A stretch of 43,413 nucleotides of DNA, taken from Veillonellales bacterium (GTDB lineage Bacteria; Bacillota; Negativicutes; JAAYSF01). The translations under genes and the position numbers were made by a program. The stretch spans positions 1 through 43,413 of the forward strand of contig JBDKTO010000092.1 in NCBI GenBank assembly GCA_039680175.1, written 5' to 3'. The notes beneath the pieces were generated by a model. That model searched no databases. It had not been told where the DNA came from and saw only the letters and a list, made by a program, of their open reading frames with translations. Shown here in pieces: positions 7,705 to 16,523 of the stretch; the first letter of the stretch is position 1; each line of letters begins with the position of its first letter.

Positions 7705-8631
7705 TTAAAAATCGGTCAGTATGCCGCAGCATACTTCACGATAGGCTACGGAATAACCGCGGGATAACACATAATCCACCGTTTCTCTGGCCGGATAAGC
7801 AATGGCGGCAAATCCGGCATCCACAGCATAGCGTTCAGCTGTTCTGGCGTACTCACCCGCCGGACGGGCACATCCCAAAGCAATCGGCAGAGACGACAGC
7901 TTTTCCCTGGCGGCCTGAAATACAGCTGCCACTTTCGCTAAATCAGGCGGCGGACATTGAGCCATGTCAGTACCCGGCAACGATTTTAGGATGACCAATA
8001 CAAGACTGTCGGCTCCTTCGGCGGCAACCATATCCAGGGCAGTATACTCACCGCGAATTTCACCGTAATGCAGGCCAATCACGATATGGGGTGACGTTTT
8101 CAGCCCGGCATTCCGGGCGGCTTGCAGACTGCGGCGATAATCTTCCGGCGTCTTGTCCAGATGATAAACCTGCCGAATCGTCGCTGCATCGCCAATCAAA
8201 TCCAGCGCTACCCTGTCCACCCCCGCGTCAGCCAATATATCAGCTAACTTCGTCGTAAGCAGGCCAGGATGAACCACAACCTTTAACCCCAGCGCGCTGA
8301 CTTTCTTTAATGCTGCGCCAAACCGTTCCAGGGGAACACTGCCATCCCTGCAGGCGCCGCCGCTGACCAGAATCCCCTTGCAGCCTTCGGCGGCCAGTTT
8401 TTGCGCCTGGGCAAGCAGCAGCTCCGGCTCGGCAGCTGACAGCATGCCGGACAGCATGCTGCCGTTGCAATGAGCACAGCGGCATTGGCATTGGGTTCCG
8501 GTTACGCTGATATTGACAAAAGAGCGGGGCGTGTTGGTATAAAGGCCATTGTCATAATGCCGGGACCCGGGAGCATAAAAGACCATCTGCCGTTTTTCCG
8601 TTCCCGCCCCTGGTTCAGCAGAATGTTCCAT
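7705..8631 (-). CDS. radical SAM protein, candidate half of a LipS1/LipS2 lipoyl synthase
   Basis: About 308 residues. Radical SAM motif CQCRCAHC (C-x3-C-x2-C) near residue 48, followed by SGGACRDGS, a TIM-barrel pattern (DRVALDLIGD) and a CGILTDF tail. Start uncertain: GTG at 8646 or ATG at 8631; GGGAGGTGA lies upstream, and the gene overlaps the next radical SAM gene. In archaea and sulfur-oxidising bacteria two radical SAM proteins, LipS1 and LipS2, together insert both sulfurs into octanoyl-proteins, next to sLpl(AB) and LipT. The same four-gene set is contiguous here, which is the main basis for the call; which protein is S1 and which S2 I cannot decide. Confidence 0.75.
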   Translation of the reverse strand: MEHSAEPGAGTEKRQMVFYAPGSRHYDNGLYTNTPRSFVNISVTGTQCQCRCAHCNGSMLSGMLSAAEPELLLAQAQKLAAEGCKGILVSGGACRDGSVPLERFGAALKKVSALGLKVVVHPGLLTTKLADILADAGVDRVALDLIGDAATIRQVYHLDKTPEDYRRSLQAARNAGLKTSPHIVIGLHYGEIRGEYTALDMVAAEGADSLVLVILKSLPGTDMAQCPPPDLAKVAAVFQAAREKLSSLPIALGCARPAGEYARTAERYAVDAGFAAIAYPARETVDYVLSRGYSVAYREVCCGILTDF

Positions 8632-9730
8632 CAGCCTGATTGTCACCTCCCGCTCCCTTTATTCCCTGAAAAATCTGCCGGCGGATGAGCGCCATATCCT
8701 GACTGTTGGGAGTAACCGGGTAGTTGCGCAGTACCGGGCCCGGCCGTTCATTGCCATAAGGCCGGTTGCAGGCTGCACAGCCTGTGCTGTCGGGACAGCC
8801 GGAGGTCATAAAGGGAATACCGGCGGCGAGGTCTTCTCCCAGCAATTCGGCAATCGGCCGGCCATAGCCGACGATTTGTCCCCGATCATTATATTGAAAT
8901 GCGTTGGCAGCGATGATTTGGTGATTCAAAAGATAGATTGCCAGCTGGATTCGCCGGTATTGCCCCAGCTCAGGCGGCGCATGGTGAGCCAAAGCACTGC
9001 CCGGCTCCGGGCAAAACGAAAACAAATGAGCTTCGGCGCCGCGCCGGACAGCATTTTGAATAGCATCAACCATCTGCTGCTCGGTTTCACCCAAACCGAC
9101 GATCAGATGAATACTGACCTTGCCCCGGCCAAATACCTGCACCGCGTGATCAACGGTTCCCCAGTATTTACTCCACTGATGAGGTCCCCTTACCTGTTTC
9201 CCCCGAAACTTAGCAAAAATTTCCGGCGTTGCCGCATCGACAGCGATGCCTACCCAATCAACTCCTGCCGCTTTCAGCTGGGAAAAATAATGAATCGTAT
9301 CCGGAATCAACGTGGGAGATACTAATACGCTGACCGGTAAAGGAACAGCTTCCCGCAGCTGTTTTGCTACAGCGATGCTATCCTGTTCGGCCCGGGGATG
9401 AGTAATCATTGATATGCAAATCCGGCCGAATGATTTATGCCGCGGCGGCTGCTCCTGCTGCTGCTTTAATATGGCGGTGATTTGCGACAATGGGTATACC
9501 GGCCATTTTACCCGAATAAAAGTCTGTCCCTCCACCACTGGGGAACGTTCCCTAGCCAAACCGCAATAACTGCAGTTTGCCTTGCAGCCATCCGGATAAG
9601 TCAGCAGCAAGTTTAAACTTCCGGGATAAGCGTCCCGGTAAAACCGTCCCGGCTCCAGTCCCAGGGCCATAGCACCGGCAAGACTGGTCTGCACATATTC
9701 CGGACTTGTAAGTTGATTGACAGATGTCAT
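8615..9730 (-). CDS. biotin-synthase-like radical SAM protein, candidate second half of LipS1/LipS2
   Basis: 371 residues, start ATG 9730 with CGGAGGCG. Radical SAM motif CKANCSYCGL (near 49-58) and a second Cys cluster close to the C-terminus, CPDSTGCAACNRPYGNERPG, suited to an auxiliary Fe-S cluster that would be sacrificed as sulfur donor. It overlaps the partner radical SAM gene and follows the LipT-like gene by 30 bases. Together with its partner it should convert protein-bound octanoyl groups to lipoyl groups, as an alternative to LipA, which is also encoded in this cluster. Confidence 0.78.
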   Translation of the reverse strand: MTSVNQLTSPEYVQTSLAGAMALGLEPGRFYRDAYPGSLNLLLTYPDGCKANCSYCGLARERSPVVEGQTFIRVKWPVYPLSQITAILKQQQEQPPRHKSFGRICISMITHPRAEQDSIAVAKQLREAVPLPVSVLVSPTLIPDTIHYFSQLKAAGVDWVGIAVDAATPEIFAKFRGKQVRGPHQWSKYWGTVDHAVQVFGRGKVSIHLIVGLGETEQQMVDAIQNAVRRGAEAHLFSFCPEPGSALAHHAPPELGQYRRIQLAIYLLNHQIIAANAFQYNDRGQIVGYGRPIAELLGEDLAAGIPFMTSGCPDSTGCAACNRPYGNERPGPVLRNYPVTPNSQDMALIRRQIFQGIKGAGGDNQADGTFC

Positions 9731-9760
9731 GGTTCGCCTCCGAGATGGTACATAGTATAG

Positions 9761-10831
9761 TTACCTTCGATAATATTCTGAAAATGATATCCAGCTATGA
9801 TGAATTACGTCTGAAAAAGGCCTTTCCCCCGCTGTCCAAGCTTCATCGCGCCGTACTATCGCTTGCCGGGCCTTAGTCAGATAAATGCCGAACTCTTCCT
9901 GCAAGGCCGCTGTATATTCGGCGGCGATTTTTTCTGCCTGGTTAGGAAAATACCGCTGAATGACACCGGCTGCCAGTTCTCCGCTCCTGACTGCTGCCAT
10001 GATTCCCGCTCCGGTGATAGGATGTGCACAGCCGGCGGCATCTCCGGCCAAAAGCAAGCCGTCTCCGGCTAACCGGGCAGCCAGGCCGCCTGCCGGTATG
10101 AGCCCGGCGGTCCGGGTATGAATGGTACAGTCGGTTATGATCTGCTTGGCGGCTATTGTCTGGCAAAACCGATTGAGCCAGACTTCTAATTGACCCCGGC
10201 AGGAGGGATGCGCGGCCAAGCCTACATTCGCGTATTTCCCTTTGGGAAATATCCAGGCATAACCGCCATAAAGCCATGGTTCAAAATGAACTTCCACATT
10301 CTTCATGGGATGCGTCAATGTCATTTCATACTGCAAGGCCACGCTGGTTTCCTGCCGGGGATTTCCCAGCCACCCGGCGACGGCTGAGCGGGGTCCGTCA
10401 CAGCCGACAAGCAGGCGGCAATTAACTGTCCATTGTTTTGAACCGGACTGCAGTATCAGCTGATTATCCTGCCAATGAACCGCCCGTATTCCCAATGATA
10501 AATGCGCTCCGGCCTGAACCGCGGAATCGGCTAAGTACTTATCCCACAGACAGCGATTCAATATGTAACCGGGTGCTTTGATTTGGTTTGCCAGCACTCC
10601 CTGGATAAAGGTCCGCATCCCGTCTATCGGCTGGGCAATATCCTGAGGCCGGATTGCAGCATGCTGTTTCAGGATTCGCGGGACAAATTCGGCACATTGC
10701 ACTTTTGCCCCGACCGCGTTAACCTGATCAACCAAAAGCACCGCTAAGCCCGCCTGGGCCAGGATGCGCGCTGCCGTACTCCCCGCCGGCCCTGCGCCGA
10801 CAACTGCAGCATCGTATGTCTCTTTCAGCAT
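9761..10831 (-). CDS. lipT: FAD-dependent oxidoreductase of the geranylgeranyl-reductase family, LipT-like
   Basis: 356 residues from ATG 10831, overlapping the ligase stop by 7 bases. N-terminal FAD-binding VVGAGPAGSTAARIL with an acidic end to strand 2 (VLLVD), and the second FAD motif GDAAGCAHPITGAGI. Family members reduce isoprenoids; the subgroup named LipT is found beside sLpl(AB), LipS1 and LipS2 and is thought to serve lipoate assembly, perhaps in electron supply. The position between the ligase and the radical SAM pair fits LipT. The biochemical role remains inference. Confidence 0.72.
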   Translation of the reverse strand: MLKETYDAAVVGAGPAGSTAARILAQAGLAVLLVDQVNAVGAKVQCAEFVPRILKQHAAIRPQDIAQPIDGMRTFIQGVLANQIKAPGYILNRCLWDKYLADSAVQAGAHLSLGIRAVHWQDNQLILQSGSKQWTVNCRLLVGCDGPRSAVAGWLGNPRQETSVALQYEMTLTHPMKNVEVHFEPWLYGGYAWIFPKGKYANVGLAAHPSCRGQLEVWLNRFCQTIAAKQIITDCTIHTRTAGLIPAGGLAARLAGDGLLLAGDAAGCAHPITGAGIMAAVRSGELAAGVIQRYFPNQAEKIAAEYTAALQEEFGIYLTKARQAIVRRDEAWTAGERPFSDVIHHSWISFSEYYRR

Positions 10832-11958
10832 GACACCACAGCAGCCTTCCCGGTGATTGGCCGGCCGCCGCCTGCTTTTGCCCGTTCCACCGCCAGCCAA
10901 ACGGCAGCAATAAAATCTTCCGCCGCTACGCCGGGGATCTCCGCCGCTGAGCCGGCAAAAAAGTCATGAATCCGCCAGCTGATTATTGCCCGATCAATCG
11001 GCGTATTTTTTAAAGCGGTTTCCAGGTCATTCACCATTCTGGCCGGATAGGCAAAGAAGTCGCCGGTTATGATGACATATTTAATCACCTGAATCTTGTC
11101 ATCCAGCCGCATTTGAATCCGGATCAAACCGCCGGGCGCCTTGTAACTGGCCAAACAGTCAAGAGTATTTACGACACGGCTGTCCGTTCCGTAAATCCAT
11201 TCTTCCGACTGGATATACGGCAGACGCTTCTGAAACATTTCCTGCTCCGCCGCAGTACGTTCCCCGGGATAAAAGGTACATTTCAAGGCTTCCCGCAGCC
11301 CGGATAATACCGCCTGCTTGATATCCCTGTGAGCGGGAATATATCCCAGCTGCTTATGCAGAGAAGTCACCCGCTCATCCATGGAGCGAATGGCTTTATC
11401 ACTCATTTTTTCCACAGGAAAGCGCAACGCTTTTACCATTTCCCGGATATCAAAATCAACTAACAGACTGCATTGAAACATGAAGGAATGATTTAATTCC
11501 GTTCCGCCGCTGCCGGCTATCTTTTGACCTTTAATTTCAATATCATTAAAAGGACGATACGCAGCCGCCAATCCCAGTTTTTGTAGTCCTTTAGCAGTCC
11601 CTTCCAGCAAAAGGCGGTACATATCTTCCACCTTCCGGGGAATCCCCGGCGTATTTTTGGCGGCATGCAGCGACCAGCCTAATTCCAGCGGTCCCCAATA
11701 CAAGCTGCCGCCTCCGGTAATTCTCCGGTTAATATCCAAGCCATGTTCCCGGCAATAAGGAACATTTACTTCCAAATAAACATTTTGATGCCGTCCTACC
11801 AGAGTGCAGGGCTTAAATTGGAGAAAACGCAGCGTATTGGGAATCAACCCTTCGCTATGAGCCTTCACAATGACTTCGTCCAACGCCATATGCTCCGCTG
11901 CTGTAAACGGCGCCGAATCCAGCACCCGGAAGGCGAGATCTTGCTGCGGCTTAGGCAT
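10825..11958 (-). CDS. sLpl(AB)-type lipoate/octanoate-protein ligase
   Basis: 377 residues. The catalytic domain carries RRITGGGSLYWG (78-89) and NDIEIKGQKIAGSGG with Lys146 as the conserved acyl-adenylate lysine of the LplA/LipB/BirA fold. The C-terminal third corresponds to the LplB accessory part and ends in a small-ligase-like extension. It probably attaches octanoate or lipoate to the lysine of the GcvH-like proteins. The next gene downstream is LipT-like, and the upstream gene (overlap of 8 bases) encodes a GcvH-like protein; this is the known order of the sLpl(AB)-LipS pathway. Confidence 0.85.
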   Translation of the reverse strand: MPKPQQDLAFRVLDSAPFTAAEHMALDEVIVKAHSEGLIPNTLRFLQFKPCTLVGRHQNVYLEVNVPYCREHGLDINRRITGGGSLYWGPLELGWSLHAAKNTPGIPRKVEDMYRLLLEGTAKGLQKLGLAAAYRPFNDIEIKGQKIAGSGGTELNHSFMFQCSLLVDFDIREMVKALRFPVEKMSDKAIRSMDERVTSLHKQLGYIPAHRDIKQAVLSGLREALKCTFYPGERTAAEQEMFQKRLPYIQSEEWIYGTDSRVVNTLDCLASYKAPGGLIRIQMRLDDKIQVIKYVIITGDFFAYPARMVNDLETALKNTPIDRAIISWRIHDFFAGSAAEIPGVAAEDFIAAVWLAVERAKAGGGRPITGKAAVVSC

Positions 11959-12364
11959 CTTGTTTCAGTTCCTCCGTCAGCCAGTCCGACAACTGGTTTA
12001 TCGTCATAAGCTCAGTCATATCCAGGGATTCGCTCGGCTCAATCTCGGCAAACCAGTTGGAATAGGGCGATTTGCCGATACTGCCGGGTTGCTTGACAAC
12101 TTCATCATTCACCTGGACAATCCGGCCGCTGACGGGAGCGTAAATACGTCCGACCCATTTGCCCGCTTCCAGCGAGCCGCAGCCGCTGCCTTTTTCCACT
12201 ACCGCTCCTGCCTCCGGCAGCGCTAGATACAGCACATCGCCGGTTATCGCCAAACCGTAAGGTGTTAAGCCAAAACGTATTTTGTTGTCCAGATTGGCTA
12301 TCCACTGATTATGCCGGTCATACAGCAAATCTTCGGGAAAGTCCCAATCGCCAATTCTTACCAT
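11951..12364 (-). CDS. GcvH-like lipoyl carrier protein (divergent copy)
   Basis: 137 residues from ATG 12364 (AAGGAGTTGGAG upstream; a TTG at 12376 is the alternative). Lipoylation motif SLEAGKWVGRIYAPVSG with Lys69. It shares fold and length with the two near-identical GcvH-like proteins of this cluster but is clearly divergent, so it probably has a different partner. Being directly upstream of and overlapping the sLpl(AB)-type ligase, it resembles the lipoate-binding proteins (LbpA) paired with that ligase in sulfur oxidisers. No sHdr genes are seen here, so a sulfur-oxidation role is not supported. Confidence 0.82.
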   Translation of the reverse strand: MVRIGDWDFPEDLLYDRHNQWIANLDNKIRFGLTPYGLAITGDVLYLALPEAGAVVEKGSGCGSLEAGKWVGRIYAPVSGRIVQVNDEVVKQPGSIGKSPYSNWFAEIEPSESLDMTELMTINQLSDWLTEELKQDA

Positions 12365-12404
12365 GATGTACTCCAACTCCTTACTCTAAATCATTATCAG
12401 CCGG

Positions 12405-13574
12405 CTAATCTTCTACTGCCATCCATAAAAGTTCAGTCACATCCATAACCTGCAAGGGAATTTTCTCTTTCCGGGCTGCCTTTTCCAGCATCTGTTCGCA
12501 CTGCTGGCAGGCCGACACGAGAATATTCGCCTTTGTTTCCGCCGCTTCCGCGATTCGCTTACCGGCAATGGCATCCGCCAGTTTGCTGTCAGCTCCCTGA
12601 AGATTGCCGCCGCCGCCGCAGCAGGTGGAATCCATACCGTGGGTAGGCATCTCCACAAAGGTAATGCCCGGTATACTGCGGATAATCTGACGCGGCGGCT
12701 CAAACACCCCGCTGTTGCGTCCCAAATCGCAGGGATCGTGATAAGTTACTGTTTCTTCCAGTTCGTTAGGCACCAGCCGTCCCGCCTGCAGAAGTTCTGC
12801 CAGATACTCGGTGACGTGAGCCACCCGGAATCCCAGTTCTTTCCCCATAATCTTCGGATAAACATGGCTCCAGGTATGGTAACAGGAAGAGCAGCTGGTA
12901 ACCAAAGTCTTGATTCCCATTTTTTGTATCGTTTCCACATTATGCCGGACAAATTCTTCTATTTCCCCAGCGGCTCCCGCTGCCAGCAGAGGAAAGCCGC
13001 AGCACCATTCTTCCCCGCCCATGGTGGTGAAATTCACTTCGGCTTTCTGCAGCAGTTGGACTACGGCAACCGGAATCTGCGCTGCCCGGGGAAAAAAGGA
13101 GGATACGCAGCCGACAAAATACGCCACCTCAGCCCCCGGCTCCTGATCCAGGTTTTCCGGCACTTCGTCCATATCTTCCGCCCAGTCCAGCCGGGTAACA
13201 TTAGCAAAATTAGTAATATTTTTTTTATCCTTTAAGTTTGATACAATGGCAGTATACGCTTGCGGTGCCACTCCCTGCTCCACCAGCTTGCCGCGCAGTT
13301 CCTGCCAGAAAGTCTGCAAATCAATTCTGGCCGCACAATTTTTCGTACAGGCGCCGCACATGGTACATTGGGTGATCCGTTTGGCAAATTCGGGGCTGAT
13401 CTTATCTCTTTGCTGCCGGGCGAAGATTTCTCTTGCCTGAGAAATCTTTCCCCGGGGCGTCGCCGATTCCCAGCCGATTTCCCTGAATGTGGGACATTCG
13501 GAACGGCAGCTGCCACATCGTCCGCAAATCAGGGATTCTTCGGCTAATGTTTTATAAAAGCTGTTTGCACTCAT
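12405..13574 (-). CDS. GlcF/HdrD-like iron-sulfur oxidoreductase with two CCG domains
   Basis: 389 residues. Two [4Fe-4S] motifs at the N-terminus (CGRCGSCRSECP near 17 and CTMCGACTKNCA near 70), then two cysteine-rich CCG domains: CVSSFFP, EWCCGFP, CSSCYHTW and CDLGRNSG, STCCGGGGN, CQQCEQML. This is the layout of glycolate oxidase GlcF, lactate-utilisation LutA/LldE relatives and the heterodisulfide reductase subunit HdrD. CCG domains can hold a noncubane cluster that reduces disulfides. The start overlaps the GlcD-like gene by 4 bases, so the two act as a pair. Sitting between two lipoyl-carrier genes, it is a candidate for re-oxidising dihydrolipoyl groups. Confidence 0.87.
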   Translation of the reverse strand: MSANSFYKTLAEESLICGRCGSCRSECPTFREIGWESATPRGKISQAREIFARQQRDKISPEFAKRITQCTMCGACTKNCAARIDLQTFWQELRGKLVEQGVAPQAYTAIVSNLKDKKNITNFANVTRLDWAEDMDEVPENLDQEPGAEVAYFVGCVSSFFPRAAQIPVAVVQLLQKAEVNFTTMGGEEWCCGFPLLAAGAAGEIEEFVRHNVETIQKMGIKTLVTSCSSCYHTWSHVYPKIMGKELGFRVAHVTEYLAELLQAGRLVPNELEETVTYHDPCDLGRNSGVFEPPRQIIRSIPGITFVEMPTHGMDSTCCGGGGNLQGADSKLADAIAGKRIAEAAETKANILVSACQQCEQMLEKAARKEKIPLQVMDVTELLWMAVED

Positions 13575-15022
13575 GCCTGACTCCTCCCTTTGTAGAACAA
13601 TCTGGTTGCTGCCAGTAAATCCATGCCGATATTATAAAACGGCGGCGTCAAAAACAGCGGGGACTGATACAGTTTGCCAGGATTCATAATATTGAGAGGA
13701 TCAAGCTGCTGCTTGCGGCGGCGCAATTCCGCCAGCTGGCTTTTATTGTAACTGCGATGCAGGTAAGGCGTGTTCCACAGGCCAGTACCGTAAGGCGATG
13801 CGCCATATCGGGCGCCGATGTCATGCAGTTTCTTTACCAGAGCCAAGCCCTGCAAATATCCTACCGTATCCCGTTCGTCGGCATTAAACATCGTCATAAT
13901 CATAACGTGGCTGGAAGTAACGACATGACCATAGGTTTTCAGGCCCAGATGCTGACTGTTATCATAGTCTGCGGCGGATTGCAGATAAGCTGCCAGCTTG
14001 TTAATCGGCAGCAGCAATTCAGCGCCCAGCAGAGAAGGTGCTTCCCGTTTTAACAGCAGCGAAAAAAAGCGGTTTTCCCATTCTTCCGCCGCCGCTTCAC
14101 TTCGATCAGCGGCACCTGCTGCCGACAAGCATTCGAAGTATCCTTTTCTGGCAGCTTCGGTGGCCGCTTTTGTTCCATCGGCGTCAAAGGCAACCGTATA
14201 GACCTGAGATGCCTCTTTATCGGCCATTCCATGGCGATAACGCAGGGCGTTACACTCCGGATCACTGAAATGGAGATTAAAGGGCAGACTGGGCAATTGA
14301 ACAACCTGCTCAATAAACCGCTGTGTATCCGCGGCATTGGCGCATTCGGCCAAGCCGTGCCATTCCTGCTCCGGCAGCGGCCGGACTCTGAGCTCGATTT
14401 CCGTCATAAGCCCTAAAGTTCCTTCCGATCCGGCCAGCCAGGAAAGCGGAACCTTGCTGGTTGTTGTCAGATTCTGAACGCTGCCGTCCGGCAATACTGT
14501 CCGGGCGCCAATCACCTGATTGATCAACGGGCCGAATTTCAGACTGCCGATCCCATAGCCCATCATGGCCAGCCAGCCGCCGACTGTCGCCGCCGGTGCA
14601 CTGCTGGGATAGGAGCAGACCGACAATTCCTGCCGATTCAAGTCCCGCTCCAAATCTCTCCAGACCGTACCGGCCGCCACCTTGACGGTATTATTTCCCC
14701 CGTCGACTGAGCGCAACCCTTTCAGTTCATTCATATCCAGTAAAATTCCGTTTTTAGCACATACGGTATTAAAGTATACGGTTGAGCCGCCCGCCCGACC
14801 GGTAACCGGAATCCGTTCCTGAGCTGCCATTTTTACAATTGCCGCTACTTCTTCCACGCTGTTGGGCCGTACCACAATATCGGGCATGGTCTTGGCCATC
14901 GGATTGACCAGGAAATCGGGAACAGGCGCCAAATCCCGTTCATAGAACTGTCGTTCAAATAATTCGTCGGTAGCGCGTTCGCCCAGCATTTCTTTTAATG
15001 ACTGACATACTTTGGCGCTCAT
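13571..15022 (-). CDS. GlcD-like FAD-binding oxidase
   Basis: 483 residues from ATG 15022, which has GGAGGA upstream. It has the FAD_binding_4 (VAO/PCMH) fold: PVTGRAGGSTVYFNT, TVGGWLAMMGYGIGSLKFGP and AGSEGTLGLMTEIEL, followed by a FAD-oxidase C-terminal domain with the family-typical tail RRRKQQLDPLNIMNPGKLY. Relatives oxidise 2-hydroxy acids (glycolate, D-lactate) and hand electrons to a GlcF-like protein, which is the adjoining gene. Here the pair is enclosed by lipoyl-carrier and ligase genes. It may oxidise a hydroxy acid for the pathway, or act as the flavin unit of an E3 substitute; the sequence does not decide. Confidence 0.88.
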   Translation of the reverse strand: MSAKVCQSLKEMLGERATDELFERQFYERDLAPVPDFLVNPMAKTMPDIVVRPNSVEEVAAIVKMAAQERIPVTGRAGGSTVYFNTVCAKNGILLDMNELKGLRSVDGGNNTVKVAAGTVWRDLERDLNRQELSVCSYPSSAPAATVGGWLAMMGYGIGSLKFGPLINQVIGARTVLPDGSVQNLTTTSKVPLSWLAGSEGTLGLMTEIELRVRPLPEQEWHGLAECANAADTQRFIEQVVQLPSLPFNLHFSDPECNALRYRHGMADKEASQVYTVAFDADGTKAATEAARKGYFECLSAAGAADRSEAAAEEWENRFFSLLLKREAPSLLGAELLLPINKLAAYLQSAADYDNSQHLGLKTYGHVVTSSHVMIMTMFNADERDTVGYLQGLALVKKLHDIGARYGASPYGTGLWNTPYLHRSYNKSQLAELRRRKQQLDPLNIMNPGKLYQSPLFLTPPFYNIGMDLLAATRLFYKGRSQA

Positions 15023-15042
15023 AAAATCCTCCTTCTTCTGGC

Positions 15043-15462
15043 TTATTCCGGTTTCGCGTGCTTTGCTTCTTCTTCGGCAAAGAATTTTTCCGCTGTTTCG
15101 CCATGCAGCAATGTTCCCAGACTGCCGGCCAGATCTGCCGGTTCCATAACGCAAATCCAGCCTTCGCCATAACAGTCGTCATTCAACAGTTTGGGGTTCG
15201 TGGTGAGAGCCGAATTCGATTCAAGAACTTTTCCATTCATGGGAACCTTCAGTTTGCCGGCCCATTTTCCTGACTGGATGGAGCTTAAAGTAGCACCGGC
15301 TGCCAATGTTTTTCCCACCCGGGGAACACGAATAAAGGTGATTTCTCCCGCCAGCTGCTGCATAAAATCGCTGATGCCAATGCGAACATTATTTCCTTCC
15401 ACTTTGATCCAGGCATGATCTTCCGTATAATAAAGTTCCTGAGGAATAACATATTTTGACAT
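15043..15462 (-). CDS. GcvH-like lipoyl carrier protein (second copy)
   Basis: 139 residues from ATG 15462 with AAGGAGG upstream. Same features as the copy at 4093-4512: YYTEDHAWI, FMQQLAGEITFIRVP and Lys66 in SIQSGKWAGK. Only about six substitutions separate them, and the last ten residues are identical. It lies 14 bases after the LplA-like ligase and 20 bases before the GlcD-like gene, which suggests that this ligase loads it and the GlcD/GlcF pair uses it. Confidence 0.86.
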   Translation of the reverse strand: MSKYVIPQELYYTEDHAWIKVEGNNVRIGISDFMQQLAGEITFIRVPRVGKTLAAGATLSSIQSGKWAGKLKVPMNGKVLESNSALTTNPKLLNDDCYGEGWICVMEPADLAGSLGTLLHGETAEKFFAEEEAKHAKPE

Positions 15463-15476
15463 TTTAATCCTCCTTG

Positions 15477-16523
15477 CTAGATACCTGTCAGTATCCATTG
15501 CATTAATAATTTATGGTCTAACCCCGGCAATTTGCCGCAATGATCTTTTTCCCACTGCTGCAATGCCTTTTCGATTGCATCTTCCTGCCAGGGAATTTCT
15601 TGCATATACGGTGCCAAAGGTATGATTTTCGCCTGCTGCAAGCAGGCAATATTATGGGTTTCGAAGTGGCTGATCCGATGATTTTTTATCTGTATAATTG
15701 CCCACCCTTCGCCGCTGTCGTCCGCATACCGGTGCAGCCGTAAATATACGTTTTCTTTAATTTTCACTTGTCTCGACCGCTGCCTTTTGCCAGGCAGCTG
15801 CAAAAACTCCCGTGATGTAAGTCGCAGGGCAATCTTCTCTGTCATATTTTCCAGTTCCGGAAAATACACCCCTGACTCCAGTTCCGGCAGCCAGGCTTTA
15901 AAATGGTCCAGCAGCCTGCTTTCGACCGCAGCCACATCCGGCTGATAGCCCAGTTCTTCGCTTAAAGTAGTCATGTACTGCTCCATAGACTGCCGGGCCG
16001 ATTTGCGAAACTCTTCGCAGGGCACCTGCAGCACATCGGCCATTGTATCCCGGTCAAAACCGATTAAAATATTGCCGATATAGACGGCATAGCCGTTAAT
16101 GTCGCCGGCACCGTTGCCGGAAATTTTCCGGCCATTCACTACAATATCCGCCGGCGGCTGAATGGCGGCACTGAGACCAAAGTCCCGCAAAGCCGCAACT
16201 GCCGGTGCCAAAAATTGTTGAAAAAATTGATCTCGCCGGCCTTTCAGCAACGGATTGCTTCTATGTAAAATCAATTGGAAGAAAATTTGATTTTGATCCA
16301 GCAGCACCATACCCCCACCCGTCTCGCGGCGGATGAGGGGAATGGCTTGCTGCTGACAAAAATCAATATTTACTTCTTCTTTAAGATCGTCATGAAACCC
16401 AAGACACACATAACGCTGAGCCGGACGGCAAAATATGAGTCCCTCCCGGCCGACTTCCGCCAAAGCATGATAGACAGCCTGAGTTTGCTGCCAGGGCAGC
16501 ACCCCCAGGCGATACAGCATCAT
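15477..16523 (-). CDS. lipoate-protein ligase A family protein
   Basis: 348 residues. Carries RRETGGGMVLLD (65-76) and DIVVNGRKISGNGAG with Lys133, the signature of lipoate/octanoate ligases, and a C-terminal domain of about 100 residues. It is clearly different from the sLpl(AB)-type ligase at 10825-11958, so the cluster has two ligases as well as LipB. It overlaps the AhpD-like gene start-to-stop by 4 bases and precedes the second GcvH-like gene, its likely target. LplA salvage ligase or LipL-like amidotransferase are alternatives. Confidence 0.85.
   Translation of the reverse strand: MMLYRLGVLPWQQTQAVYHALAEVGREGLIFCRPAQRYVCLGFHDDLKEEVNIDFCQQQAIPLIRRETGGGMVLLDQNQIFFQLILHRSNPLLKGRRDQFFQQFLAPAVAALRDFGLSAAIQPPADIVVNGRKISGNGAGDINGYAVYIGNILIGFDRDTMADVLQVPCEEFRKSARQSMEQYMTTLSEELGYQPDVAAVESRLLDHFKAWLPELESGVYFPELENMTEKIALRLTSREFLQLPGKRQRSRQVKIKENVYLRLHRYADDSGEGWAIIQIKNHRISHFETHNIACLQQAKIIPLAPYMQEIPWQEDAIEKALQQWEKDHCGKLPGLDHKLLMQWILTGI

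Noticed and set aside
10825-13574. sHdr sulfur-oxidation system (LbpA plus sLpl(AB) and LipS neighbours)
   Set aside because: None of the hdrC1-B1-A-hypC3-C2-B2 genes are seen; the only CCG protein is GlcF/HdrD-like next to a GlcD-like flavoprotein.
4093-15462. Glycine cleavage system
   Set aside because: Only H-like proteins are present; there is no gcvT or gcvP, and the carriers keep company with lipoate ligases and E1 genes.
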